In this document: positions 1-7,951 of the stretch, in pieces
How the letters are laid out: each line of letters opens with the position of its first letter
Position numbering within the stretch: the stretch's first letter is position 1
NCBI GenBank assembly: GCA_938021675.1
Contig: CALIFY010000022.1
Span: forward strand, 1-64,000
Source of the DNA: an uncultured Acidimicrobiales bacterium
Lineage (GTDB): Bacteria; Actinomycetota; Acidimicrobiia; Acidimicrobiales; SZUA-35
Length of the DNA: 64,000 nt
Reading direction: 5' to 3'
The notes under the pieces: model-generated
Databases searched by the model: none
What the model was told of the DNA's origin: nothing
The model's input: only the letters and a program-made list of their open reading frames with translations
Translations under genes and position numbers: made by a program

Positions 1-2
1 CA

Positions 3-281
3 CATCCGCCTGAGTTCCGTTTGCGTGCTGTTGAGCTTGCCCGTTTAGGCGAGGCCCCGGTGTCCCAGATCGCGCAAGATTTAGGGATCTCTGATTCCTG
101 TTTGCGTGGCTGGGTGAAACAGGCCGATCTCGATGAGGGCCGCCGATCTGATGGTTTGGTCACCGCCGAGCGGGAGGAGTTGGTGAAGCTTCGCCGGGAG
201 CTGCGGGTCGCGAAACTCGAGAACGAAATTCTTAAGCGGGCGGCCGCCTATTTCGCCGCGGAGAACGTTCTCCCAAAATGA
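3..281 (+). CDS. IS3-family transposase OrfA, 5'-truncated by the window edge
   Basis: This is the DNA-binding subunit of an IS3-type transposase. The frame is open to the left edge and reads HPPEFRLRAVELARLG, the usual OrfA N-terminal region, so the true start lies upstream; the TTG at 21 is only the first possible start inside the window. A helix-turn-helix (QIAQDLGISDSCLRGWV) is followed by a charged coiled-coil-like segment ending in LENEILKRAAAYFA, typical of the OrfA leucine-zipper region. The stop at 279-281 overlaps the orfB ATG at 278. Confidence 0.9.
   Translation, partial: HPPEFRLRAVELARLGEAPVSQIAQDLGISDSCLRGWVKQADLDEGRRSDGLVTAEREELVKLRRELRVAKLENEILKRAAAYFAAENVLPK
272..278 (+). 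other. Predicted -1 programmed frameshift site CCCAAAA
   Basis: The heptamer C-CCA-AAA in the orfA frame fits the X-XXY-YYZ slippery rule and sits directly before the orfA stop TGA. A -1 slip here continues into the orfB frame, whose first codon ATG begins at 278. IS3 elements are known to make an OrfAB fusion transposase by this mechanism. I did not model a downstream stimulatory structure. Confidence 0.6.
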
Positions 282-1143
282 TCTACGCCTTCATTGCTGA
301 ACAGTGTTCGGATCTACCGGTCTCGACGTGTTGTCGGGTCATGAAGGTGTCAACGTCGGGGTTCTATCAACGCCGCAACCGGCCGGTCACCGACCGAGAG
401 CTTGCTGAGGCGTACGCAGCGAACGATGTTTGGGATATTTGGAAGATGTCTCGGCACTCCTATGGGGCGCCAAGGGTGCGAACCGAGTTGCGTCTCGGGC
501 AGGGCGTCCACCGATCAATAACAACGTGCGAGCGTTTGATGCGGGTGTGTGGGGCTGTCGGGATTCACTACCGGAAACGCAACCGTGGCTGCACCCGGCC
601 CGGTGACAGTGACACCAGCGACGACTTGGTGAACCGCGCGTTCGATCCGGAAGCACCAGACAGGCTGTGGGTCATGGACGTCACCGAACACCCGAAAACC
701 ACCGGCAAAATCTATTTGGCGGTCGTTATCGATGCCTGGTCAAGGCGCATCGTTGGCTGGTCGATCGCAGATCACATACGAGCCGAACTCGTTGCCGACG
801 CTGTGCAAATGGCGACACGGAGACGCCAACCACCCGCGGCCAAGTCGTTGCGCATTCCGATCACGGAGCGGTCTACACGTCATGGCTCTTCGGGAACCGG
901 CTCCGCGACGCCGGCCTGCTCGGCTTGATGGGCACGATCGGCGATTGCTACGAGAATTCCGTCGCGGAAGCGTTCTTCTCGATCCTGCGACGAGAACTCC
1001 TCGACCAACACCACTGGGACAGCCGAGACCAACTCGCCGGAGCGATCTTCGACTGGATCGAAACCTGGTACAACCCGAAACGGCGACACAGCTACAACCA
1101 CGGCCCCAGCCCACTCGACTACGAAACCGCAAATGCGGCATAA
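278..1143 (+). pseudogene. IS3-family transposase OrfB, frameshifted
   Basis: This is the catalytic DDE integrase-core subunit. The first frame (from 278) contains the N-terminal HTH_21-like part and the first catalytic Asp in LWVMDVTEH. At about 825-845 sense coding moves to the -1 frame, which holds the second Asp (AHSDHGAVYTS) and the catalytic Glu (NSVAEAFFSILRREL) and ends in NPKRRHSYNHGPSPLDYE, then TAA at 1141. The pattern fits loss of one base relative to an intact gene. Either half alone lacks the full DDE triad. A sequencing error is possible. Confidence 0.85.
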
Positions 1144-1146
1144 TCT

Positions 1147-2025
1147 CTAAACCAACCCGTCCGTAAGACCGGGGTACTTCCAGTCGGGGTTTGGCGGCTC
1201 GGCATCGGGGCTGAACATCCAGGTGGTCTTGTCGGCCCACTGATCTGCCATCGATGTGACGAGTTCGAGGGTCGGTGCGGAGAGAGCGACGGCTCGTCGG
1301 CTGCCAGTCTTCGTTGCTTCGACTCGTTTGCGAGGTCCGTCGTCGGTTCGCTTCGCAACGATGACCTGGCGATCAACGACGAGTCGATCCTCGACGAGGG
1401 CGTCCCATCGAAAGGCTGCGATCTCTGATCGTCGGGCTCCGGTCTCGGCGGCCAGGCGCATCGCGAGGTGGCACCACTCGCTGACGTTGGCGGCGGCTTC
1501 GATGACGGCACGCACATCGTCGTCGGTCATCGCTGCCCGTTGAATTCGTTCGGGTCGTTTGATCGGCGCGTTGGCTGCGGGGTTGGTGGCGATCCACTCC
1601 CAGCGCACCGCTTGTTGCAACGCGGCCCGAAGCGCACTGTGGCGATTGCGGATGGCTGCCTCACCCAAGCCGGCTTCACGAGAACGAGCGACCCAGCGGT
1701 CGATGTCGCTGACCTTGAGCTTGTTGACCTTCTTGTCGCCGATCAGGTCTTCTTTGATCTTGTTGTAGCGCGACGTGTACTCACGCAAGGTGTAGGCGGC
1801 CCAGCCCGCCGACTTCACGGTGATCCATTCGTCGAGCAGTTCGCCTACCGAATGTGCGCCATCGGCGGCCGGTGGTTTGAGGGTCAGCTTGGCGGCTTCG
1901 ATCTCGGCGTCGCGCTTTGAGCCGCGAACGGTTCGAGAGACCTGTTTGGGTTTTCCCGACACGTCGCGCCCTGCGAAAACGCGAACTTCCCAGACCCCTT
2001 CGCCCCGCTTGCGAATCGTCGCCAT
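1147..2025 (-). pseudogene. Tyrosine-type site-specific integrase, C-terminally truncated by the IS
   Basis: This is the remnant of a phage or integrative-element recombinase. Seen are an N-terminal AP2/arm-binding-like region (MATIRKRGEGVWEVRVF), a SAM-like core-binding domain (about residues 55-150) and the start of the catalytic domain with the first catalytic Arg (TGARRSEIAAFRW) and the Lys region (EATKTGSRRAV). The frame stops at about residue 290, of which the last ten or so residues are probably IS-encoded. The HxxR box and the tyrosine nucleophile are missing, so it should be inactive. Related integrases are roughly 370-400 residues, so about 100 residues are lost. It points to an integrated element whose bulk lies left of the window. 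Confidence 0.85.
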
Positions 2026-2054
2026 ATGGCGACGGTACCGAAAGTCGGCTCAGG

Positions 2055-2077
2055 AAAGTAGGGATAAAAGTAGGGAT
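2055..2077. repeat. Tandem direct repeat AAAGTAGGGAT x2 upstream of the integrase
   Basis: Two copies of AAAGTAGGGAT separated by one A lie 30-52 bp upstream of the integrase start. Short direct repeats beside an integrase gene can be arm-type binding sites for the recombinase or excisionase, or part of the att site. The other element end is not in the window, so a core att repeat could not be tested. Confidence 0.4.
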
Positions 2078-2132
2078 GACCGTTTTCTGTGGTCAATTTC
2101 CACCCAGAGCGCTTGCACTCCGAAATGGCGTC

Positions 2133-2151
2133 GAGCGGTCGAAAACCGCTC
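2133..2151 (-). terminator. Hairpin after the acyl-CoA dehydrogenase gene
   Basis: A perfect 7-bp inverted repeat GAGCGGT/ACCGCTC with a 5-nt loop begins six bases past the stop of the acyl-CoA dehydrogenase gene. It has no U-tract, so it may be a weak or Rho-assisted terminator. It could equally belong to the attachment region of the neighbouring integrase remnant. Confidence 0.45.
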
Positions 2152-2156
2152 TATGA

Positions 2157-3413
2157 CTACTTGATTCGCACGCCTGAGATGGCTCGGCTGATTACCAGCT
2201 GCTGGATCTGTTCGGTGCCTTCGAAGATGTCGTAGATCTTGGCGTCTCGGTGCCACCGCTCGACCGGATGATCGGTGACGTAGCCGTATCCGCCGAGGAT
2301 TTGCATGGCCCGCTCAGTCGACCAGACTGCGACCCGCCCGGCCTTCAGTTTGGCCATCGAACCCTCAGCGTTGACGAACTTCCTCTGCTTGCCAAGCCAC
2401 GCCGCCCGATGGGTGAGCAGTCGGGCGGCATCGATCTCGGTCACCATGTCGGCCAACATGAACGCGATCGACTGATTCTCGATAATGGGCCTCCCGAAGG
2501 CCACCCGTTCCTTTGCGTAGTCCAGGGCATACTCATAGGCGGCCCGGGCAATGCCGACGGCCTGAGCGGCCACCGCTGGCCGGGTGGCCTCGAAGGTCTG
2601 CATGGCGGCCTGTCGATCGTTGCTCTTTCCCTCCCGCACCCCGGCCAAACGCTCATCCAGACGCTCCTTTGAACCGAGCAAGCATCGACCCGGGATCCGC
2701 ACATCGTCCAGCACCACCTCGGCGGTGTGACTCGCCCGAATTCCGTGCTTTGAGAACTTTTGCCCCATGGAGAGACCCGGCGTTCCCGGTGGGACGACAA
2801 AGCTGGCCTGCCCCTTCGAACCGAGCTCGGGCGCCACCACGGCGACGACGACATGAATATCGGCGATTCCGCCGTTGGTGATCCAGGTCTTGGTGCCGTT
2901 GAGAACCCACTCGCCCGTCGCCTCGTCATAGACCGCCTGAGTGCGGTAGGCGCTGACATCTGACCCGGCGTCGGGTTCCGAAGCGGCGAAGGCGCCGAGT
3001 TTTACATCGTCGGCGTCTCCATAACATTGCGGGACCCACTCCAACACCTGCTTCTCGGTACCCGATGCGGCGATACCGGCAGCGGCGAGTCCGGAACCCA
3101 TGATCGACATGCCGATCCCAGCGTCACCCCAGAAAAGCTCCTCAAGGGCAACCGACATCGACAGCCCAGTTGGATCGTTGAGCATCATTTCGGCCATGAA
3201 TTCCCAGCCGTAGAGCCCGATCTTGGCCGACTCGGCGAGGATCGGCCAAGGGGTTTCCTCCCGCCTGTCCCATTCGTGGGCCGCAGGGCGAATTACGTCA
3301 TCAGCGAAGTCATGGACCCACTTCTGGAGTTGAACCTGATCTTCATTGAGTTCTAGGGAAAATTCGCTCATGTCGTCGAGTACCTCGCTTTCAGACTCGT
3401 CAATCATTGTCAT
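2157..3413 (-). CDS. Acyl-CoA dehydrogenase
   Basis: This 418-residue FAD-dependent enzyme catalyses the first alpha,beta-dehydrogenation of an acyl-CoA and passes electrons to an electron-transfer flavoprotein. The three family regions are in order: an N-terminal helical domain, a middle beta domain with FAASEPDAGSDVSAYRT and TWITNGGIAD (flavin contacts), and a C-terminal helical domain. The catalytic Glu is at about residue 398 in IYDIFEGTEQIQ, with RDAKIYDIFEGTE typical of the medium/short-chain acyl-CoA class. An inserted charged loop (SKERLDERLAGVREGKSNDR) lies near residues 248-267. Substrate chain length cannot be read from sequence. It stands alone and is preceded by a palindrome at 3443-3460. 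Confidence 0.93.
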   Translation of the reverse strand: MTMIDESESEVLDDMSEFSLELNEDQVQLQKWVHDFADDVIRPAAHEWDRREETPWPILAESAKIGLYGWEFMAEMMLNDPTGLSMSVALEELFWGDAGIGMSIMGSGLAAAGIAASGTEKQVLEWVPQCYGDADDVKLGAFAASEPDAGSDVSAYRTQAVYDEATGEWVLNGTKTWITNGGIADIHVVVAVVAPELGSKGQASFVVPPGTPGLSMGQKFSKHGIRASHTAEVVLDDVRIPGRCLLGSKERLDERLAGVREGKSNDRQAAMQTFEATRPAVAAQAVGIARAAYEYALDYAKERVAFGRPIIENQSIAFMLADMVTEIDAARLLTHRAAWLGKQRKFVNAEGSMAKLKAGRVAVWSTERAMQILGGYGYVTDHPVERWHRDAKIYDIFEGTEQIQQLVISRAISGVRIK

Positions 3414-3442
3414 CCGCTCGACAACGTGAGCTTAACACAACA

Positions 3443-3460
3443 AGTTACTCTTGAGTAACT
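3443..3460. promoter_or_regulatory. Palindromic operator candidate AGTTACTC-TT-GAGTAACT
   Basis: This perfect inverted repeat has 8-nt arms and a 2-nt centre, 30 bp upstream of the acyl-CoA dehydrogenase start. Its size and symmetry fit a TetR/FadR-type repressor of a fatty-acid or acyl-CoA pathway, a regulator class often found at such genes in Actinomycetota. The regulator itself is not in the window. Confidence 0.5.
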
Positions 3461-3582
3461 CGGGGTTAATCTTCCTCCGATCGGCGTCGCCGACCAGCGA
3501 CCAGGACAACGTCCCGGAGGCCACATCGGTTGACCCCGGTCGCCGGTGACACGGTCGAATCCCTGCACTCACCGATGGGGAT

Positions 3583-5712
3583 CTATGGCAGCGGGATGAA
3601 GTTTTGACCGGGGTAGTCCTGGAGTGGACTGATCTTGGCCAACTGTCGAGCCGTACCGGTTTGACCGAATGAACAGTTCCTAGCTGCTTTCATACAGCCG
3701 TTGGTCCAAAGGTCCATCGCCTCATCGTTCCATCCGCCCCACCAATCGGCGTGGAGGCTCCCACCGCGTACTCCAGACGAATCGGAGGAGAGATGCCATC
3801 CGTTGGTAGAACCGGGTGGGAAGTACAGCAATATGGTGATCTGAGGCAAGCGCACCGGGTGCGAACCCGGACAGGGCGACTTCTCATCGACGAATCGCAA
3901 GTGGGAACGATGGTCGGCCGAATCGAGATTCCTCCCATCCCAACACGAGGGGAACTGGATCCAGGCGTTTACCGGATCGCTCCCGCAGTTGTTGGGAATG
4001 GTGCTCGACTGGCTATACGACCGGCCGCTCTTGCCACACGACCAGCCCAGCCGCTTGCTGACCGAGAACGACGCCGAGGACGTGTTGCCGGCGACCATCT
4101 TCAGCCCCTGTGGCATGCGTTGCACCGCCCCGGTTTGCTTCGTCTTGTAGTAGAGGATGATCTTGTCGGGAACGATGGCGTTGCCACGGCCGTCGAGAAG
4201 CGCTGGCGTCCAGTAGGCCGACCGATTCAGTTCGAAGCCGTTGCACGTCCCACCACCGCGATTGACCAGCGAGTCGGTTGTCGTGAAGGCGTCCGTCCTG
4301 GTGTTGCCGAAGAACATGTGAAGGTGGGACCGCCCGGGCTGGCCCGGGTAGACGATCGGGTCGTCTGACGAGAAGTGAGAGTATTGACACGCCGCTCGAA
4401 ATTGTCCGTCGCCAACCGAACCGTTGTCCCGCTTATTGCCGGTCGAGGTCAACGCGCCGAGGTCGAGATTGGCCGACCGTACGGAGTCAAACTGCCGAAA
4501 CTTCGGGTCGGTGTTCCGCATAGAGTCATATCCGCTGGACGGTGCTGGTGGAGTAGCGCTCCCCTGGCCGCCGCCGAGCAGATCGGCTACCGAATCGAGG
4601 GTTACCGTTGTGGGCCCCTCGGTTGTGGTCGTCGTCGCCCGGGTCGTAGTTGACGCCCGAGTCGTGGCCGTCGTCGCACGGGTCGTAGTTGACGCCCGAG
4701 TCGTAGCCGTCGTCGCCCGGGTCGTGGTTGACGCCCGAGTCGTGGCCGTCGTCGCACGGGTTTCGGCGGTTACCGAGCCAGTCGAAACGGTCGAACCTCC
4801 GGTTGGCTTTGCAGCACCACGAGGCTGAGTCGGAACGACCTGGGACGTAGTCGGGACGACCTGGGACGTAGTCGGGACGACCCGGGACGTAGTCGGGACG
4901 ACCTGGGACGTAGTCGGGACGACCTGGGACGTAGTCGGGACGACCTGGGACGTAGCCGGGACGACCCGGGACACAGTCGGCGTGGCAACCGTAGTGCCCG
5001 GAGTCTTCGTTGAAACGACGCTGGATCTCGCCGTTGACGTGTTCGACGTGGAACCATCGGCAGCCGAGATCGACGTCGACGTCGATCCGCTGTCGCCTTC
5101 CGAGACGTTCCGAGAGGTGGTAGACGACGTCGGCGCCGGTTGGGCGTCTCGCTCGGTGTGTCGGCCCGAACCAGCCGGCGAAGTAGCCGCGCCAGTCGTC
5201 GATGGTGCCTCGGTCACCGACGTGTTCGGTGTACCGGTCCCCTGTGCCGTACTTCTCGGAAGCAGATCTCGTTCGATCGGTGGAGTTGGTGACACTGCAC
5301 CCTCGGAAACCGACGACCTCTCGACCGACGTCTGGCGTTCCCGGACACTTGTCGCCTCGACCGGGACAGACGGTTGCCGGAGAGTGGTCGTCGAACTGTT
5401 GATGTCCGGTATCGGTGTTGCCCCCGACCCACTTGTGTCGGCCGGCGATGAGAACACGGTCGTTGTGGTCCCATGCTGCTCCGCCGCGGTCGGTAGCGTT
5501 TCGGGTCCCGGTGCTGCGGTCGTCACGGTCGGCAGTTCGGTGGCATCGGGACCAAACTCGAGAGCTGTGGTCGTGGCGGTCAAGACGGCCGGGCGAGAAC
5601 TTTCGACCGTTTGGACACCTCCATCCCGGGATATCCCGACGGCAACAATCGCTGCGAGAATAGGGGTGCCGAGCACAAACCCGAACATCGCTCCGCTTCT
5701 ACGGCTGATCAT
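3583..5712 (-). CDS. Secreted DUF1996 protein with long Ser/Thr-rich repeat linker
   Basis: This 709-residue protein has an N-terminal hydrophobic segment (about residues 8-27, GAMFGFVLGTPILAAIVAVG) acting as signal or membrane anchor. A Ser/Thr/Pro-rich linker of roughly 370 residues follows, holding two sets of tandem repeats. The C-terminal domain (about 400-705) matches DUF1996, with conserved GRSHLHMFFGN, WIQFPSCWDGRN, CPGSHPVRLPQI and LHADWWGGWND segments and several Cys that could form disulfides. DUF1996 has no established activity; the His/Asp-rich motifs suggest metal or polysaccharide binding, which is inference. The linker resembles mucin-like stalks of surface proteins. Sequence upstream of the start is a short gap running into the thiQ-derived repeat. 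Confidence 0.8.
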   Translation of the reverse strand: MISRRSGAMFGFVLGTPILAAIVAVGISRDGGVQTVESSRPAVLTATTTALEFGPDATELPTVTTAAPGPETLPTAAEQHGTTTTVFSSPADTSGSGATPIPDINSSTTTLRQPSVPVEATSVRERQTSVERSSVSEGAVSPTPPIERDLLPRSTAQGTGTPNTSVTEAPSTTGAATSPAGSGRHTERDAQPAPTSSTTSRNVSEGDSGSTSTSISAADGSTSNTSTARSSVVSTKTPGTTVATPTVSRVVPATSQVVPTTSQVVPTTSQVVPTTSRVVPTTSQVVPTTSQVVPTQPRGAAKPTGGSTVSTGSVTAETRATTATTRASTTTRATTATTRASTTTRATTATTRASTTTRATTTTTEGPTTVTLDSVADLLGGGQGSATPPAPSSGYDSMRNTDPKFRQFDSVRSANLDLGALTSTGNKRDNGSVGDGQFRAACQYSHFSSDDPIVYPGQPGRSHLHMFFGNTRTDAFTTTDSLVNRGGGTCNGFELNRSAYWTPALLDGRGNAIVPDKIILYYKTKQTGAVQRMPQGLKMVAGNTSSASFSVSKRLGWSCGKSGRSYSQSSTIPNNCGSDPVNAWIQFPSCWDGRNLDSADHRSHLRFVDEKSPCPGSHPVRLPQITILLYFPPGSTNGWHLSSDSSGVRGGSLHADWWGGWNDEAMDLWTNGCMKAARNCSFGQTGTARQLAKISPLQDYPGQNFIPLP
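4622..4763 (-). repeat. 39-bp tandem repeat encoding ATTATTRASTTTR
   Basis: About three and a half copies of a 39-bp unit sit inside the DUF1996 protein gene and encode a 13-residue Thr/Ala/Arg/Ser motif. The unit length is a multiple of three, so copy-number change would alter stalk length without shifting frame. Confidence 0.8.
4835..4981 (-). repeat. 21-bp tandem repeat encoding SQVVPTT
   Basis: Seven copies of a 21-bp unit encode a seven-residue motif, SQVVPTT with SR and PA variants, in the linker of the DUF1996 protein. The copies are nearly identical in DNA (single-base differences such as ctggg/ccggg), indicating recent expansion or gene conversion. Confidence 0.85.
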
Positions 5713-6047
5713 GTATCCCGGTATCGGAGCGCTCCAACGGCCCCCTTAGAAACTTCTCGTCTTACAACCGTAATATTTTTAAGTCGGGGCCACCGGGCAA
5801 ACCCCCCCGGTCGATTCGCCAGATCACCGGCCTGTGCGCTCAACCAACAGGGCGGATAACGCCAAGATCTACGCCGATTTCGATCGTTTCACCGACCGAT
5901 GGGGCGGTGGGCGCGTCGAGGTACACGCCGATCTCAGGGCCGCCGCCCTGTGACCGTTTGGCCACAATGTGGTATCGGCCTTGCCGAAAACCGACCGTCG
6001 GTGACGGTGGCCGAAAACTGACCACTTCCCGACCGGCGAGCCGATTG
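5713..6047. other. Gene-free stretch carrying the decayed thiQ 3'-end copy
   Basis: From 5713 to 5836 I see only the upstream region of the DUF1996 gene, including an AT-rich patch (gtaatatttttaag, about 5768-5781) that could hold its promoter. From 5837 to 6025 it is the displaced copy of the thiQ 3' end. From 6026 to 6047 it is a short spacer before the FtsX-like permease stop. No intact gene is seen. Confidence 0.7.
5840..6025 (-). pseudogene. Truncated duplicate of the thiQ 3' end (repeat copy A)
   Basis: This segment, together with three flanking bases, matches 10523-10710 of the intact thiQ gene. The match covers 189 versus 188 bp, with two substitutions (C/T at 5844, A/G at 5869) and one extra G near 5997. 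It contains the last 62 or so codons and the stop of the transporter ATPase (FRQGRYHIVAKRSQGG to VDLGVIRPVG). It has no start and the rest of the ATPase is absent, so it is a gene fragment. It lies in the same orientation as thiQ and forms one of two direct repeats bracketing the low-G+C island. Confidence 0.9.
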
Positions 6048-7286
6048 TTAGCCGTAGTCACGCAACGCTTCGTCTGGCTCAAGCCGTACGGCCCGGAAGA
6101 CGCCAAATGACCCTCCAAGGAGCAAACAAATGGGAGGCAAAACAATAGCGAACAAAACCGATATCAGACTCGGTGGTGTCCAGGCATTGACCTGCAACAG
6201 TGGCAGGTCGAGCGATGCCACCAAACCCGAAGCTACGACCGCCCCGACCACCCCTAGGAGCGTGCCAACCAGCGAGATGGCTAGCCCAGCGAGAACGGCC
6301 ACAGCAGCCAAGGCCGAGGCGATACTTCGGCTGCTCCAACCAAGTGCCCGGAGCACGCCGATCTCGCGCTTTCGTTGCGTGACCCACGCAGACCCTAGCG
6401 CCCCGCCAATTGCCAGGCTGACGATGGCCAACAGAAAGCGCAACCCGTCCTCGGCCCAAGACAGCACGCGGAACAACCCGCCAAGTTCTCTCAGTTGAGC
6501 CGCAACGCTCGATACCGCAAATCCCTCGTTTGCCAGCTCTGTTTGCACCGAAACTACCGTTTCCGAATCGACTGCCTCGGCGAACGCTCTCGGGTACTCA
6601 AGCTCCCCGCTCTGTCGTCCAGAAACCTGGACGAGTTCTACGATTTCGTCGAGACCTAGATACGCAGCTTGCGGACCATCGCGATCAATAACCGAATTGT
6701 CGAACAAACCAACCACCGTGAAACTCGTCTGCGCTCCCTCTCCCCGACCTGCGGACACGACGCGGGTGTAGTTGAAGACGACTTCTTGATTGAGAAGCTC
6801 AGACGTCGAGCCTCCCAAGGCTGCGTCGGGCAGAAGAATCTCGCCAGGTCCAAGCCCACCTTCGGGGAGGTAACCAGCGACCAGATCAGGCTCAAGACCG
6901 GGCACCAGGGGTGTTCCCCAAAAGGCGCCAGGATTGACAGAAGCGTCAGGCCACAACGCCTGATCGCCGAGCTCAAGGTCTATCTGGATCCAAGGGTGGA
7001 CGGCTTCGACGCCATCCAAATCACTCACAGCGATGAGAGATGTGTCGGTGATAGGGGTTGGTTCGGCGCCGGCGAAAGCTGACGAAACCTCTATCAGGTT
7101 GAGCGCCGACTGGTAGCGAATCGAATCGGCAAACCGGGCGACCCCGGCGCCGATGACACCATTGCAGATCAGCACCACAGCAATAGCGAGCACGACAAGT
7201 GCCCCAAACGAGCGCTGACTCCGTCCGCTGTTTCGAAGCTCAACCCCTACAAACGTGCGGAAGCTAGACAATCCGGCCTTCCTCAA
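6048..7286 (-). CDS. FtsX-like ABC transporter permease
   Basis: This 412-residue membrane subunit of a MacB/LolE-type ABC system has one TM helix near residues 27-50 and a large extracytoplasmic domain (about 55-275). Three more TM helices follow (about 283-303, 325-355, 372-397), with the FtsX-family cytoplasmic loop QRKREIGVLRALGWSSRSI. The topology fits mechanotransmission-type ABC proteins that move or expel substrates from the outer face of the membrane rather than import. It overlaps the upstream ATPase gene by 23 bp, so the two form one transporter. Base composition is lower in G+C than in the flanking chromosome. Confidence 0.85.
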   Translation of the reverse strand: MRKAGLSSFRTFVGVELRNSGRSQRSFGALVVLAIAVVLICNGVIGAGVARFADSIRYQSALNLIEVSSAFAGAEPTPITDTSLIAVSDLDGVEAVHPWIQIDLELGDQALWPDASVNPGAFWGTPLVPGLEPDLVAGYLPEGGLGPGEILLPDAALGGSTSELLNQEVVFNYTRVVSAGRGEGAQTSFTVVGLFDNSVIDRDGPQAAYLGLDEIVELVQVSGRQSGELEYPRAFAEAVDSETVVSVQTELANEGFAVSSVAAQLRELGGLFRVLSWAEDGLRFLLAIVSLAIGGALGSAWVTQRKREIGVLRALGWSSRSIASALAAVAVLAGLAISLVGTLLGVVGAVVASGLVASLDLPLLQVNAWTPPSLISVLFAIVLPPICLLLGGSFGVFRAVRLEPDEALRDYG

Positions 7287-7899
7287 TCGTTACGACCCGG
7301 TCGGCCAAAGACTCGGTGGCGGGATCATGGCTGGCGACCAGGACCCCACGACTGGCAGAAGCTGAGGACCGCAGCTGGGCGTGAACTCGCGCAACGTTTT
7401 CGCTGTCGAGTCCGGCAGTCGGCTCATCTGCTAGCAAGAACGACGGATCGTGAGCCAGACTCCGACAAAGGGCAACCCGCTGCGCTTCACCTCCAGAAAA
7501 AACTTTCGCTTTGCGATCAGCAATAGACTCAAGATCGAAATTTTGCAGCAACACCCGAATTTCATCTTCGGTTAGAGTTGAACCCGCAACTGCTAAGTTC
7601 TGAACGGCTGTCATCTCCGGGAACAAGTTGCTATGTTGGAATATTATTCCAACCTCAGACCGGCGGAGCGCATCCATCGGTTTACTCCAGTTAACCGGTG
7701 TCCCTCCAAAGATGACTTCCCCAGAATCAGGTTTCGAAAGCAGCCCTGCAATACGTATAAGAGTCGACTTTCCTGACCCTGATTTACCGCGTAGCCAAAC
7801 TATTTCGCCACCTTCCACAGACAGCGACACACCATCAACGACCTTGACGCGAGCAGACCCGTCCCCAAATTCCTTCTCGACCGATCTCAATTCTAGCAT
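7264..7899 (-). CDS. ABC transporter ATP-binding protein (MacB/LolD type)
   Basis: This 211-residue ATPase partners the adjacent FtsX-like permease. Visible motifs are Walker A (GKSGSGKST, about 38-46), Q-loop (IIFQHSNLFPE), signature (FSGGEAQRVAL), Walker B (FLLADEPTAGLD) and the switch His (VASHDPA). Short single-domain ATPases of this type serve lipoprotein release, bacteriocin export or self-protection. It lies in the low-G+C island: 7501-7560 has 25 G/C in 60 bases, against 44 in 60 for 11101-11160. A 52-bp gap separates it from the lipoprotein gene upstream, suggesting one transcript. Confidence 0.9.
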   Translation of the reverse strand: MLELRSVEKEFGDGSARVKVVDGVSLSVEGGEIVWLRGKSGSGKSTLIRIAGLLSKPDSGEVIFGGTPVNWSKPMDALRRSEVGIIFQHSNLFPEMTAVQNLAVAGSTLTEDEIRVLLQNFDLESIADRKAKVFSGGEAQRVALCRSLAHDPSFLLADEPTAGLDSENVARVHAQLRSSASASRGVLVASHDPATESLADRVVTIEEGRIV

Positions 7900-7951
7900 C
7901 TAGAAATCACCATACTGAGTGGGGACTCAACTTCAACGTGTGGCATGAATC

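Larger units (their letters stand above)
1..1175 (+). mobile_element. IS3-family insertion sequence, left end outside the window
   Basis: The element carries an orfA/orfB pair typical of IS3-family transposons: a helix-turn-helix OrfA and a DDE integrase-core OrfB. Its left end lies outside the window. The right end is estimated at about 1171-1180, because the sequence after the orfB stop (GTCCGTAAGACCGGGG) resembles an IS3-type terminal repeat and the interrupted integrase reading frame loses meaning there. The exact terminal repeat and target duplication cannot be set without the left end. OrfB is frameshifted, so this copy is probably not autonomous. Confidence 0.8.

Noticed and set aside
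667-1143. A separate gene for the second half of the transposase
   Set aside because: Its first 55 codons are out-of-frame sequence of orfB; only the part after about 840 is real, so it is the shifted remainder of one gene.
2026-2156. tRNA gene as integrase attachment site
   Set aside because: No cloverleaf or T-loop sequence is seen; only a 7-bp hairpin and a short direct repeat.
3461-3582. Terminator or small RNA between the acyl-CoA dehydrogenase and DUF1996 genes
   Set aside because: Only a 5-bp stem (TCGGC/GCCGA) is present, too weak to call.
4982-5749. A 255-codon plus-strand frame opposite the DUF1996 protein
   Set aside because: It is antisense to the Ser/Thr-rich linker; the repeat composition keeps this frame open by chance.
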